Below are positions 18,165-26,506 of a stretch of DNA of 64,000 nucleotides, piece by piece. Position 1 is the stretch's first letter; each line of letters begins with the position of its first letter. The translations under genes were made by a program, and so were the position numbers. Under the pieces are notes generated by a model. That model made no database searches and had not been told where the DNA came from. It saw only the letters and a program-made list of their open reading frames with translations. The DNA is taken from NCBI GenBank assembly GCA_963770765.1, contig CAVYQS010000006.1:62001-126000 (forward strand), read 5' to 3'. Source of the DNA: CAVPCY01 sp963770765 (GTDB lineage: Bacteria > Actinomycetota > Coriobacteriia > Anaerosomatales > PHET01).

Positions 18165-19420
18165 GAGCGTGTGCGGTCCACGAGGTCCGCGAGCGTGCGT
18201 TCAACTTCGTCGGCCGATTCGACCGTGACGGCTCCGTTCGCGAGCGCTTCGGCCCAGTAGGCCGTTGCCGCCCCACCGGCGAAGTCACGGCCCGCGATAT
18301 CGCCGACGATCACGAGGGGCTTCTCGGCACGGACGGCCACGAGCAGGTTGTCCACGTTGCCGTGACCGAAGGGCACCTCGCACACGACGACCACATCGGC
18401 TTGGGCCGCCAGTCTGGCCGCATGCACAGCCGACTCGGAGTCCATCGGAGCGAACGGCGGGATGCATGCGTACTCGACGCCCAGGGCGTCGGCCAGGATC
18501 GCGTCGGCGTCTCCGGTGTTGAGCGCTCCCGAGCTGACCGTCCAGCCCGCGAGAACGAGCCGCCGCATGAGCGGGGCGGCCACCCCCGAACCTCCCACGA
18601 CGTGCACGCGGCCTCGGACGGTCGAAGAGACGGCGCCGTCGCGCAGCACCGGCGTGACCGAGACCGAGCCGGTGACGGGGTCGGTACCCACGACGGCGCG
18701 CACGCCGAAGACCGAGCGCAGCATGTCGGCGGTGATCACGGACCCGGGTGACGCGGCATCGCTCAGAGCTCCCGCTGAGACGACCGCGACCCGGTCCGAG
18801 TAACGCGCCGCCATATCGAGGTCGTGGAATACCGCGAGCACGGCGAGCCCCGAGTCCGCCAAGTCTCGTGAGAGGTCGAGCACCTGCAGGCGGTGGTTCA
18901 GGTCGAGGTGGCTCACCGGTTCGTCGAGGAGCAGCACGCGCGGCTGCGTGGCGAGCGCCTGGGCGAACGAGAGCCGCTGCAGATCGCCGCCGGACAGCTC
19001 GTCGACGGCACGACGCGCCAGATGGGCGGTGTCGGTGAGCAGCATCGCGCGCTCCACGGCCTCACGGTCGGCGGCGCCCGGCTGCCCGAAGCGCGGCAGG
19101 TGCGGGTGGCGGCCCATCTCTACGAACTCCTCGGCGGGAAACGAGAAGGTGACGCTGACCTGCTGCGGCACCACACCCACGAGGGCGGCGCGCTCCCGGG
19201 AAGACAGCGACGGCAACGGCTGGCCCGCGACCTCGATCGAACCGCCGAGCAGCTCCGAGTCGCCCGTCACCGCGCGTAGCAGAGTGGACTTGCCCGCGCC
19301 GTTCGCGCCCACGAGGCCCACGATCTCGCCGGCCGACACCTCGAGCCGGGCGTCGGCGACCACCACGTGTCCGGCGTAGCCCACGCTCGCCGCCGAGTAG
19401 CGCAACAGCACGTCGTTCAC
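18161..19420 (-). CDS. btuD: Cobalamin ABC transporter ATPase with extra C-terminal domain
   Basis: 419 aa. Residues 1-255 are a FecE/BtuD ATPase: Walker A GANGAGKST at 38-46, signature LSGGDLQ, Walker B LLLDEP. Residues about 290-419 form an added Rossmann-like domain (RVHVVGGSGVAAPLMRRL, VVVVCEVPFGHGN, PLVIVGDI), resembling the tail found in some archaeal cobalamin ATPases. GTG start overlaps the btuC stop. Under the cobalamin riboswitch upstream of btuF. The tail may sense or bind a nucleotide or corrinoid; unproven. Confidence 0.9.
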   Translation of the reverse strand: MNDVLLRYSAASVGYAGHVVVADARLEVSAGEIVGLVGANGAGKSTLLRAVTGDSELLGGSIEVAGQPLPSLSSRERAALVGVVPQQVSVTFSFPAEEFVEMGRHPHLPRFGQPGAADREAVERAMLLTDTAHLARRAVDELSGGDLQRLSFAQALATQPRVLLLDEPVSHLDLNHRLQVLDLSRDLADSGLAVLAVFHDLDMAARYSDRVAVVSAGALSDAASPGSVITADMLRSVFGVRAVVGTDPVTGSVSVTPVLRDGAVSSTVRGRVHVVGGSGVAAPLMRRLVLAGWTVSSGALNTGDADAILADALGVEYACIPPFAPMDSESAVHAARLAAQADVVVVCEVPFGHGNVDNLLVAVRAEKPLVIVGDIAGRDFAGGAATAYWAEALANGAVTVESADEVERTLADLVDRTRS

Positions 19421-20439
19421 AGCCTGCGCTCCCCTCTCACCAGCAGCCAGACGAAGAACGGCCCACCGATGAGCGCGGTGACGATGCCCACAGGGATCTC
19501 GATCGGGGCCAGCACGGTGCGCGCGATCAGATCCGCGAGCACGAGGGCGGTGGCGCCGCCCAGGAGCGACGCCGGCATCAGCCACCGATGGTCCGGTCCG
19601 ATCGTGATCCTCAGCATGTGCGGCACCATCAGTCCCACGAAGCCGATGAGCCCGGCGACGGCGACGGCGGCTGCGGTCAGCAGCGATGCGACCGCGAGGG
19701 CGAGCATCTTGAAGCGGTGCACGTCGAGTCCCAGATGGCCTGCCCGCTCGTCGCCGAGCAGCATCAGATTGAGCTGGCGGCCGAAGGTCAGAGCGATGGC
19801 GCCGCCGATGAGGAACATCGGCGCGATCATCCTCACATAGGGCCACGATGCCGCGCCGAGGCCGCCCATCATCCAGAACACGACCGCCGACATCTGCTCG
19901 CGAGCGAACACCATGAGAAACGAGGTGAGCGCTGCAAGCGTGTACGAGACCGCCACGCCCGCCAGCAGCAAGGATGCGGTGTCGAGCCTTCCCCTCCACG
20001 AGGCAAGGCGTGTGACCAGCAGCATCGTGAGGATCGCGCCGGCGAATGCCGCGAGCGGCACCGCTCCGTAGCGAAGCGCAGTGGCCTGGGCGGTGAGGGT
20101 GAGCGCGATCATCGCCCCGAGGCCCGCCCCGCTCGACACCCCGAGGATGTAGGGGTCTGCGAGCGGGTTTCTGAAAAGCGCCTGGAAGATGGCGCCGGCG
20201 CCTGCCAGCGAGGCCCCCACGAGCGCGGCCAACACGACCCGCGGCAGTCGGACGCTCACCACGAGCGTGTCGCTCATCCCTGCGGAGCGGCGGGTGAGTG
20301 CCCGCCCGATGGCCGCGAGCACCTCCCCCGGCGTGACCGACACGGCACCGAACGCGATGCCCGCGACGAGCGCCGCACACAGCGCCACCGCGAGCACCAC
20401 GAGGGCGGTGCCGGGTCGGATGTCACGCCGGGTGGTCAC
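19417..20439 (-). CDS. btuC: Cobalamin ABC transporter permease
   Basis: 340 aa FecCD/BtuC permease, about nine to ten membrane helices. Family blocks seen: RLPRVVLAALVGASLAGAG, FRNPLADPYILGVSSGAG, GLIGFVGLMVPHMLR. GTG at 20439 follows the btuF stop by one base; a longer frame upstream is just the antisense of nothing conserved. It forms the channel with BtuD. Confidence 0.94.
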   Translation of the reverse strand: MTTRRDIRPGTALVVLAVALCAALVAGIAFGAVSVTPGEVLAAIGRALTRRSAGMSDTLVVSVRLPRVVLAALVGASLAGAGAIFQALFRNPLADPYILGVSSGAGLGAMIALTLTAQATALRYGAVPLAAFAGAILTMLLVTRLASWRGRLDTASLLLAGVAVSYTLAALTSFLMVFAREQMSAVVFWMMGGLGAASWPYVRMIAPMFLIGGAIALTFGRQLNLMLLGDERAGHLGLDVHRFKMLALAVASLLTAAAVAVAGLIGFVGLMVPHMLRITIGPDHRWLMPASLLGGATALVLADLIARTVLAPIEIPVGIVTALIGGPFFVWLLVRGERRL

Positions 20440-20440
20440 G

Positions 20441-21397
20441 CTACTTCTCGAAGGCGTCGGGATGCAGCGCCTCGGCGATCTGCTTGAGGCCCAGAACCGT
20501 GCGCGGCCCCGGGCGAGACACGAGGTTGTCATCGAGGACGTAGACCCGCTCGTTCTTCACCGCCGAGAGTGACTCGAACCCAGCGCGCTCCTTGAGCGCG
20601 GACGGATCGCTCATCGAGCCAAGGGTCGCCATGTAGACGACGGGGTCGGACTTCACGAGCTGCTCGGTCGAGTAAGGGACATAACCGGGTTCGGTGACCA
20701 CGTTGGCGCCGCCCGCAACGGACACAAGTTCATCGATGAGGGTGCCTGCGCCAACGGTGAACAGCGGATTCTGGCCGATCTCGACGAACGCCGTGACCTT
20801 ATCGGCGCCGGCGACCGCCTGCTCGACCTCGGCGACGGCCGCCTGCATGTCGGCAACGACCTTCTCGGCGGCCTCGGTCTCACCGGTGGCCTGCCCGACC
20901 TCGGTGATGTCCTCGTAGAGACCCGCGAGGTTCTGGGGATCGATGGAGAGCACGGTGGCGCCCAGCTGCTCGAGCTTGGTGATGACATCGGCCTGTACGC
21001 CGCCGGTCAGGAGCACGAGGTCGGGGTCGGCCGCCGCGACCGCCTCGAGGTTGGGCCCGGTGAAGTCGCCCACCTTCTCGATGTCGGCGACCTCGGCGGG
21101 GTAGTCGTCGTAGCTCGTGACGCCGACGACGCGCTGCCCGGCCCCTATCGCGAACAGCATCTCGGTGTTCGCAGGGGCGAGCGAGACGATGCGCATCGGC
21201 TGCTCGGCGATCGTGACTGCGCGACCGGCGTCGTCGGTGATCGTCACAGGGAACGCCGCTGCGGGCTTCTCGGCGGGCTCGGAGGCGGGTTTCGGCGCCG
21301 GGGTGGAGCAGCCGGCCACGAGTGCGGTCGCGGTCGCGAGTGCGAGCAGCGTCGCGATCGTGCGGGTGGGCCGTGTGGTGCGTGCGGTGCGGGTCAT
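20441..21397 (-). CDS. btuF: Cobalamin-binding lipoprotein
   Basis: 318 aa helical-backbone binding protein. Signal peptide with lipobox LVAGCS, then VTITDDAGRAVTIAEQPMRIVSL, EMLFAIGAG and VVGVTSYDDYP, typical of BtuF. Captures cobalamin or cobinamide outside the membrane for BtuCD. ATG preceded by AAAGGAG. The leader carries the cobalamin riboswitch. Confidence 0.93.
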   Translation of the reverse strand: MTRTARTTRPTRTIATLLALATATALVAGCSTPAPKPASEPAEKPAAAFPVTITDDAGRAVTIAEQPMRIVSLAPANTEMLFAIGAGQRVVGVTSYDDYPAEVADIEKVGDFTGPNLEAVAAADPDLVLLTGGVQADVITKLEQLGATVLSIDPQNLAGLYEDITEVGQATGETEAAEKVVADMQAAVAEVEQAVAGADKVTAFVEIGQNPLFTVGAGTLIDELVSVAGGANVVTEPGYVPYSTEQLVKSDPVVYMATLGSMSDPSALKERAGFESLSAVKNERVYVLDDNLVSRPGPRTVLGLKQIAEALHPDAFEK

Positions 21398-21453
21398 GCG
21401 GGCTCCTTTCGGGGGCCGTTCTCGACGCGCGTACCGCTCCTGTGGGAACGACG

Positions 21454-21500
21454 AAGACCCGCCTTGCTTGGCCGCGCGGAGCGGACAAGAAGCGGGTCTT
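21454..21500 (-). terminator. Stem-loop between riboswitch and btuF
   Basis: AAGACCCGC (21454-21462) pairs with GCGGGTCTT (21492-21500), with an inner CCGCGCGG segment. It lies between the aptamer and btuF, so it may be the expression platform; no clear U-run follows, so control of translation or another mechanism is possible. Confidence 0.45.
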
Positions 21501-21584
21501 GCGAGGTGAGCGGTGCGGTTCGGGGCTCCCGGGTGCGGTCGCCGCGAGCCGGCCTTGTGTCCTCGAAGGCCGCGTCGCGCATCA

Positions 21585-21718
21585 CTCGGCAGGTCTCCTG
21601 ACTTACGCGCATGGATCGCGCGATCACAGTGGCGGGTCCCGTCCCGGATTCTCACCGGCTTCCCTATTCTCCCGCTCGTCTCATGAGAGGCGGGCGGGCA
21701 CCGAATGACGCCTATTCT
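21585..21718 (-). promoter_or_regulatory. Cobalamin riboswitch
   Basis: Read on the minus strand, the leader contains the conserved GAAGCCGGTGAGAATCC core, a GGGACCCGCCACTGTGA stretch and the B12 box AGTCAGGAGACCTGCC in the correct order. This is the aptamer that represses cobalamin-uptake genes when adenosylcobalamin is abundant. It sits about 190 bp before btuF; together with the platform it accounts for the otherwise gene-free 21398-21798. Confidence 0.93.
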
Positions 21719-21798
21719 GTTGACAACTGGCTCGCAGTCTAGCGCACGCTCACCGCCGCCACCAGCGCGGCGGACCATGCGTGCTCGCGGGCCGGGGT

Positions 21799-22491
21799 CT
21801 AGACGACCGCGACCGCCGCCTCACCGGAGCCGGTGCGGCCCGCCCGGAACGTCCGAATGGCCAGAGCGGCACCGAACGCGGCCACCGCGAAACCCGCGAC
21901 GATGCCGAGGAACATCAACTTGATGTAGAGCTCCTCGGAGTTCATGACCGGGCTGTCGGGGTGCAGGGCGCGGCCGGGGCCCAGGATCGCCTGCAGCAAC
22001 ACCACCCAGGCGAAGCCCACGAAGGCGATGTCTGCGCCCGCGAGCCACCGAGGGTCATCGATCAACAGACCGAGCGCGAGCACGGCCAGCGCGGCGATCA
22101 TGATCCAGAACTGGGCGAGCAGTCGCGGGTCGGCGGCCGCGACCTCGAACGGAGAGGACTTCGAGCCGGTGAAGTCCCACGTGTTGAGCGCCGCGAGCAG
22201 GCCGAGCCCGCTGCCGACGACCCACACCGGGATCGCGACCCAGCGCACGGCTTCGGTCCACCGGTACCAGGCCTCCTTCTTGGTCACGAGAAACGCGATA
22301 GCGCAGAGGGCGAGGACCACGAACAGCGAGAGGTTGACCCACGTCATCGCGCCGTGGAACACAGGCAGGCGGACCTTGGTGCCGAGGCCCTCCACGGCTG
22401 GGAACAGCAGCGTGAACACCATGGACATGGCCAGTCCAACGGCCACCAGACCAAGCCCCGCGAAGGGCCACAGGGACGTGCGTGATTCCAT
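21799..22491 (-). CDS. Six-helix membrane protein, unknown
   Basis: 230 aa with about six membrane segments (near residues 10-30, 46-67, 84-105, 125-145, 152-172, 190-212) and a C-terminal soluble tail. Histidines and tryptophans occur in loops (LPVFHGAMTW, WYRWTEAVRW) but no CcsA-type WWD motif is seen. It follows a short gap after the EamA gene on the same strand. No family recognised. Confidence 0.65.
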   Translation of the reverse strand: MESRTSLWPFAGLGLVAVGLAMSMVFTLLFPAVEGLGTKVRLPVFHGAMTWVNLSLFVVLALCAIAFLVTKKEAWYRWTEAVRWVAIPVWVVGSGLGLLAALNTWDFTGSKSSPFEVAAADPRLLAQFWIMIAALAVLALGLLIDDPRWLAGADIAFVGFAWVVLLQAILGPGRALHPDSPVMNSEELYIKLMFLGIVAGFAVAAFGAALAIRTFRAGRTGSGEAAVAVV

Positions 22492-22583
22492 CGAACAGCT
22501 CCGAATCAGGTCGATACCGCAGTGACGGACTCACAGTCTAGCAACACCCGCGCCGTACGACCCGTGAAGGCGGCGTACGCTGG

Positions 22584-23522
22584 CTACGCAGCCTCGGGGG
22601 CGACCGCTCCTGCGGGCGCATCGACGACCACAGCAGCCGGACGGCGCACCGTCGGAGCCGTGCGGATGCTCGCTATCGCGACGCCGCCCACCGTCACGAG
22701 TCCTCCCACGAGGGTGATGAGGTGCGGTACCTCACCCACCCAGAGCCAGGCGATCGGCACACCCAGGACGGGGATCAGGTAGAGGAACCGTGAAGCGAGC
22801 CCCGGCGTGAGCCCCTTCACCGCGCGCGACCACAGCACGTAGGCGATGCCGCCGGGGAAGATCGCCAGGAAGAGCAGTGTGGCGATATCGGCGGCACCGG
22901 CGGTGCTCAGCGCATCCATCGAGCCGGGCGCGAAGACCACGAACGGGAGCGAGCCCGCGACGAGCGCGTAGGTCGTGACCTCGAGCGGGCGGTACGTGGC
23001 GAGCAGTGGCTTGGTCACGAGCGTGTAGCTCGCAAACGACAACGCGGCCAGCACCACCAGAGCGGCACTCGGACCGATCTCGCCCAGGCCGCCCTTGCCC
23101 TGCGCCATGAACAGCAGTCCGCCGGTGCACACGGCCAGACCGGCCCACGTGGTCCAGCCGGCCCTCTCGCGACCGAGTGCGACCGCGATGACGGTCGTGA
23201 ACACCGGGCTGATGTTGATCAGGAAGCCCGCCATCGTGGCGCTCACGCCTGTCTGCCCGTTGACGAGCAGCATCTGGTAGGCGGCGAACCCCAGGACTCC
23301 GGCCAGCGCGATCGTCGGCAGATCCTTCTTGTTCGGTAGCCGCATGCGCGTCACGGCGCCGTACCCGAGGAACATCACGGCGGTGAGGGTCCAGCGCAAG
23401 AACAGCAGGTGCTGCGGGCTGAAGTGGTCGAGCGCGGCGACGAGCGCGGCGAAGGTCGTGCTCCAGATCAGCACCGTCACCGCGACCGCGACCATCGTTC
23501 CCATCCCGTACCGCTTGACCAC
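22584..23522 (-). CDS. EamA/DMT-family exporter
   Basis: 312 aa, ten predicted helices as two EamA repeats (IWSTTFAALVAALDHF in the first; LSFASYTLVTKPLLA and LIPVLGVPIAWLWVGE in the second). Such carriers export amino acids or other metabolites. GTG start. It is divergent from an Lrp-type regulator, which commonly controls an adjacent amino-acid exporter; the substrate is thus probably an amino acid. Confidence 0.88.
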   Translation of the reverse strand: MVKRYGMGTMVAVAVTVLIWSTTFAALVAALDHFSPQHLLFLRWTLTAVMFLGYGAVTRMRLPNKKDLPTIALAGVLGFAAYQMLLVNGQTGVSATMAGFLINISPVFTTVIAVALGRERAGWTTWAGLAVCTGGLLFMAQGKGGLGEIGPSAALVVLAALSFASYTLVTKPLLATYRPLEVTTYALVAGSLPFVVFAPGSMDALSTAGAADIATLLFLAIFPGGIAYVLWSRAVKGLTPGLASRFLYLIPVLGVPIAWLWVGEVPHLITLVGGLVTVGGVAIASIRTAPTVRRPAAVVVDAPAGAVAPEAA

Positions 23523-23625
23523 GAAACACGCTCCTCGACTGTGTGTGGCGGGCGAACCCCGGCCCTATCGCAGTGTAGAAAGCCGATGGTCCATCTTGAA
23601 GTGGTATTCGTTTGCCTGGCAGATG

Positions 23626-23648
23626 ATATGCTTTCGATACATATGCTT
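23626..23648. promoter_or_regulatory. Direct repeat in the EamA/Lrp divergent region
   Basis: ATATGCTT occurs twice, at 23626-23633 and 23641-23648, start-to-start 15 bp, 35 bp before the Lrp start codon. The AT-rich octamers stand out in high-GC DNA. They could be regulator half-sites or overlap a promoter. Confidence 0.35.
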
Positions 23649-23682
23649 CCATGACCACAATGCCTTCGATTGGAAAGCGCCC

Positions 23683-24123
23683 ATGGACGCCACGGATCGA
23701 CAGCTTCTCGAAGACCTGCAGAACGACGCTCGCGTGAGCTACGCCGAGCTCGGGCGCCGTGTCGGCCTCACGCCGCCGGCTGTGGCGGAGCGGGTCAGGC
23801 GTCTGGAGACCTCCGGGATCATCGCGGGCTATCACGCGCAGGTCGACCTGAACAAGGCCGGTTACGGGCTGGTCGCGTTCATCCGGCTCTCATCGGCTCC
23901 CGAACTCGCCAAGCAGCTGGGCCGGATCGCCGCCGAGACCCCCGAAGTGCTCGAATTCCATCACGTCACCGGCACCGAGGGGTTCGTGCTCAAGGTCGCT
24001 GCGCGCTCGATCGAGCACCTCGAGAGGGTGATCGTGCTCCTGCTGCCGTACGGGCAGACCACGACGTCGATCGTGCTCTCATCGCCCGTGACATGGAGGC
24101 GGATCGAGTTCGCGGAGGGCTAG
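23683..24123 (+). CDS. Lrp/AsnC-family regulator
   Basis: 146 aa: N-terminal helix-turn-helix (DATDRQLLEDLQNDARVSYAELGRRVGL, then PPAVAERVRRLE) and C-terminal RAM/ligand domain (VLEFHHVTGTEGFVLKVAARS). Senses an amino acid and regulates transport genes. ATG preceded by GGAAAG. Likely regulates the divergent EamA exporter and itself. Overlaps the end of crcB by four bases on the opposite strand. Confidence 0.93.
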   Translation: MDATDRQLLEDLQNDARVSYAELGRRVGLTPPAVAERVRRLETSGIIAGYHAQVDLNKAGYGLVAFIRLSSAPELAKQLGRIAAETPEVLEFHHVTGTEGFVLKVAARSIEHLERVIVLLLPYGQTTTSIVLSSPVTWRRIEFAEG

Positions 24124-24494
24124 ATCGCGCGACCCACGAGCAGACCGACGGCCGCCGCACTCACGCCGAGCACACAGCTGATGATGATGTTGGTGACTCC
24201 CAGCATCGCCTGCCCGCGTTCGATGAGCACCACCGATTCGTAAGCGAACGCCGAGAACGTCGTGAACCCGCCCAACAGCCCGGTTCCCAGCAGCAAGGAG
24301 TACTGCGCCGAGAGGATGCCGCGATCGTGCGTGAAGGCGGCAAGGACGCCCAAGAGGAAGGCCCCGACGACGTTCACCAGGAGTGTGTGCCAGGGGAACT
24401 CCGACGCGCTGCGTGATATCAGCGCCACGTTGACCGAGTAGCGCAGCACGGCGCCCGCCGCACCCCCGGCCGCGACCAGCAGCATCTCACGCAT
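24120..24494 (-). CDS. crcB: Fluoride channel CrcB/FluC
   Basis: 124 aa, four helices. Family motifs GGAAGAVLRY at the N-terminus, LVNVVGAFLLG (with the conserved Asn) and GGFTTFSAFAYE (the Phe-box and Thr track). Exports fluoride. Unusually only one copy is seen; the channel works as a homodimer in many species. No fluoride riboswitch is evident upstream. Confidence 0.93.
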   Translation of the reverse strand: MREMLLVAAGGAAGAVLRYSVNVALISRSASEFPWHTLLVNVVGAFLLGVLAAFTHDRGILSAQYSLLLGTGLLGGFTTFSAFAYESVVLIERGQAMLGVTNIIISCVLGVSAAAVGLLVGRAI

Positions 24495-24523
24495 CGCGGG
24501 CGATCAGCTCCTCGACGACACGA

Positions 24524-24961
24524 CTACCGGGCGGACAGGAGCTTCTCGGGCTCGAACGAGGAGTCTGCCACGGCCGCGCCCAGAGTCGCCTTCTTCAGGT
24601 GCCCCTCGATCAGGTCGTCGAGCTCCTGCCATACCACCGAGTGGATCGTGCACAGCACCGAGCGGCTGCACACGCGTCCCTGGGTGCACAGGCTCATCGA
24701 CGTGGGCTCGTCCATCGCGCGGAAGATATCCAGCATCGTGATGTCGTCGGCGGGGCGTGCCAGCTCGATGCCGCCACCGACGCCGCGACGGGAGACGAGC
24801 AGTCCGGCGTTGACCAGGTCCCGCGAGATGGTGCGAGCGTAGTCGTAGGGGACGTCGGCCGTCTCGGCGGTATTGCGCACGGTGTCGCGCACGCCGGGAC
24901 CGAGTCTCGCGAGTTCGTAGAGAAGCCGGATCGCGTAGTCGGTTCGCCAGTTGATAGCCAC
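24524..24961 (-). CDS. Rrf2-family iron-sulfur regulator
   Basis: 145 aa winged helix. It carries C92, C98, C104 and H107: exactly the C-x5-C-x5-C-x2-H spacing of IscR, so a [2Fe-2S] cluster is likely. Recognition region VPYDYARTISRDLVNAGLL, wing RRGVGGGIEL. Could sense Fe-S status, NO or oxygen. GTG start with AAGGAG upstream. It lies 29 bp before crcB on the same strand; no isc or suf genes are nearby, so the target is unknown. Confidence 0.9.
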   Translation of the reverse strand: MAINWRTDYAIRLLYELARLGPGVRDTVRNTAETADVPYDYARTISRDLVNAGLLVSRRGVGGGIELARPADDITMLDIFRAMDEPTSMSLCTQGRVCSRSVLCTIHSVVWQELDDLIEGHLKKATLGAAVADSSFEPEKLLSAR

Positions 24962-25067
24962 TGCGGCCGGTCTCCTTCAGTCAGGTATCTGTTGTGGGTG
25001 CGTTTCGGGTGGAGCGCCGTGTTCCCGTGCCACGACAGTCTACCATTGCGCCATGGCCGGGCCGTGC

Positions 25068-25682
25068 TCAACTCCGGTCGGCCCACAGCCACAAGCTGGC
25101 CGACGTCCGGTGCGGCCGCCAGAGCTCGCCTCGCTCTGAGAGTTCTTCTCGGCTGAAGGCTCGCTCGAGGCCGGCCATGCGTCCGGCCGAGTCACGGATC
25201 CCGTGGTCGTCGACGGCCAGCACGTCGGGGCGGCGCAGCGCGAAGATCAGGAACATCTCGGCGGTCCACCTCCCCACGCCCCGAAGCTCGATGAGCGTGG
25301 CGATGGCCTCCTCGTCGGAGAGCCCGGCTAAGCCGGCAAGGTCGATGTCGCCGGCGAGCACGGCCGCCGCGATGCCCTGGATGTAATCGACTTTCGAGCG
25401 CGACAGCCCGACAGCCCGCAGGTCGTCGAAGGTGGCTGCCGCGACACCGGCAGGCGTGGGATCGGCGACCGCGATCAAGCGGTTCCAGATCGTGCGCGCG
25501 ACCTTGTCGGAGAGCTGCTGGGCGACGATGGACCCGATGAGCTCCTCGAACGGGTCGCTCGGAGCTGCGACCTCGACCTTCCCCACGCGGGCGATGAGGG
25601 CCCCGAGTTCGGGATCGGCGTCGGCCAGTGCCCGGGAGCTGTCGCTGTCTGCGGTCAGGGTGAGGCGGGCCGGCAGCGTCAT
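25068..25682 (-). CDS. HhH-GPD DNA glycosylase (AlkA/MAG-like)
   Basis: 204 aa base-excision glycosylase for alkylated purines. SIVAQQLSDKVARTIW is the family's N-terminal helix; the helix-hairpin-helix LRGVGRWTAEMFLIF is followed by the catalytic aspartate in VLAVDDHGIRD. No C-terminal cysteine cluster, so it is the AlkA/MAG branch, not Nth. Its ATG follows the previous gene's stop by three bases. Confidence 0.9.
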   Translation of the reverse strand: MTLPARLTLTADSDSSRALADADPELGALIARVGKVEVAAPSDPFEELIGSIVAQQLSDKVARTIWNRLIAVADPTPAGVAAATFDDLRAVGLSRSKVDYIQGIAAAVLAGDIDLAGLAGLSDEEAIATLIELRGVGRWTAEMFLIFALRRPDVLAVDDHGIRDSAGRMAGLERAFSREELSERGELWRPHRTSASLWLWADRS

Positions 25683-25685
25683 CGG

Positions 25686-26438
25686 CTACCCGAGGGTCGC
25701 GGGCGGCTCGATGTCGTCGTAGATGCGCGCCCACGCGAGCCTACCGCTCGGAGCGCGCTGGTAGGCCGCGGCCCCGGCCTGCGGCGGCAGGGCCGTGGAA
25801 CCCCATCGCTCCACCTCGTACTCGTAGATCACGGTCTCGCCGTCGTCGGTGATCGTGCCGAGCTTCAGCGGCAAGGGGCCGTCCGACAGGATGGCGCGGT
25901 ACCACTTTGCGCGGGCCGCCCCCGAGTGAACGTGGTCGCCCCCTGCCGGCTCACGGACGGCTCCGTCGGTCTCGAACACGGCGTCGGCGGCCGCGGCGTC
26001 GGCAGCGGCGAGGGCTGCATGGTAGGCGCCCACCGGCTCGGCGGGCTTCTCGGCGAGGTCGTACTGCATCAGCGGGGGCCGCACCTGGTGACGTCCGGAC
26101 AGCGGCCACGTGCTGTGGTAGACACGCAGGTCGCGGATGCAGTCGTCGGCGATGTCGGCCGCGAGCAGGACCGGCAGCTCCACCCGAACGTCGTCGACGG
26201 TCACGCACAGCGTGAACTCGTGGACGATGCGTGCCGGCGTCACCGTGGTCGACACATCCTCGACCGACGCCTCGTGAACGTCGAGCCATGCCCTCGATTC
26301 GGCCACGAACTCAGGCGGCTGCTGGTGGCCCCCGAGTGGCGAGTCGACCGTCGCCCGATCCCCGAACACACTCAGTACGCCGATATCGCCGTCTATCAGG
26401 CGCGGGTAGAGGGTGACGACGCTCATCGTGGCATCCAT
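25686..26438 (-). CDS. Tandem NTF2/SnoaL-like protein
   Basis: 250 aa with two halves of similar length; both seem to have the NTF2/SnoaL-like cone fold (second half: AYHAALAAADAAAADAVFETDGAVREP, YEYEVERWG). Start at ATG 26438 with GAAGGAG upstream. Small-molecule binding or isomerase-like roles are known in the family but no catalytic residues can be pointed to. Operon with the glycosylase. Confidence 0.7.
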   Translation of the reverse strand: MDATMSVVTLYPRLIDGDIGVLSVFGDRATVDSPLGGHQQPPEFVAESRAWLDVHEASVEDVSTTVTPARIVHEFTLCVTVDDVRVELPVLLAADIADDCIRDLRVYHSTWPLSGRHQVRPPLMQYDLAEKPAEPVGAYHAALAAADAAAADAVFETDGAVREPAGGDHVHSGAARAKWYRAILSDGPLPLKLGTITDDGETVIYEYEVERWGSTALPPQAGAAAYQRAPSGRLAWARIYDDIEPPATLG

Positions 26439-26506
26439 GGCACGCTCCTTCGTATCGCGACGTTGGTCATTAGGTTCTTCCCTTGTGCGACCGCCGCGCC
26501 ACGCAC

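Noticed and set aside
18161..20380. A 739-codon open frame joining the btuD region with antisense of btuC
   Set aside because: Its N-terminal 300 residues are arginine-rich and match no family, while btuC reads cleanly in another frame; only the part from the GTG at 19420 is coding.
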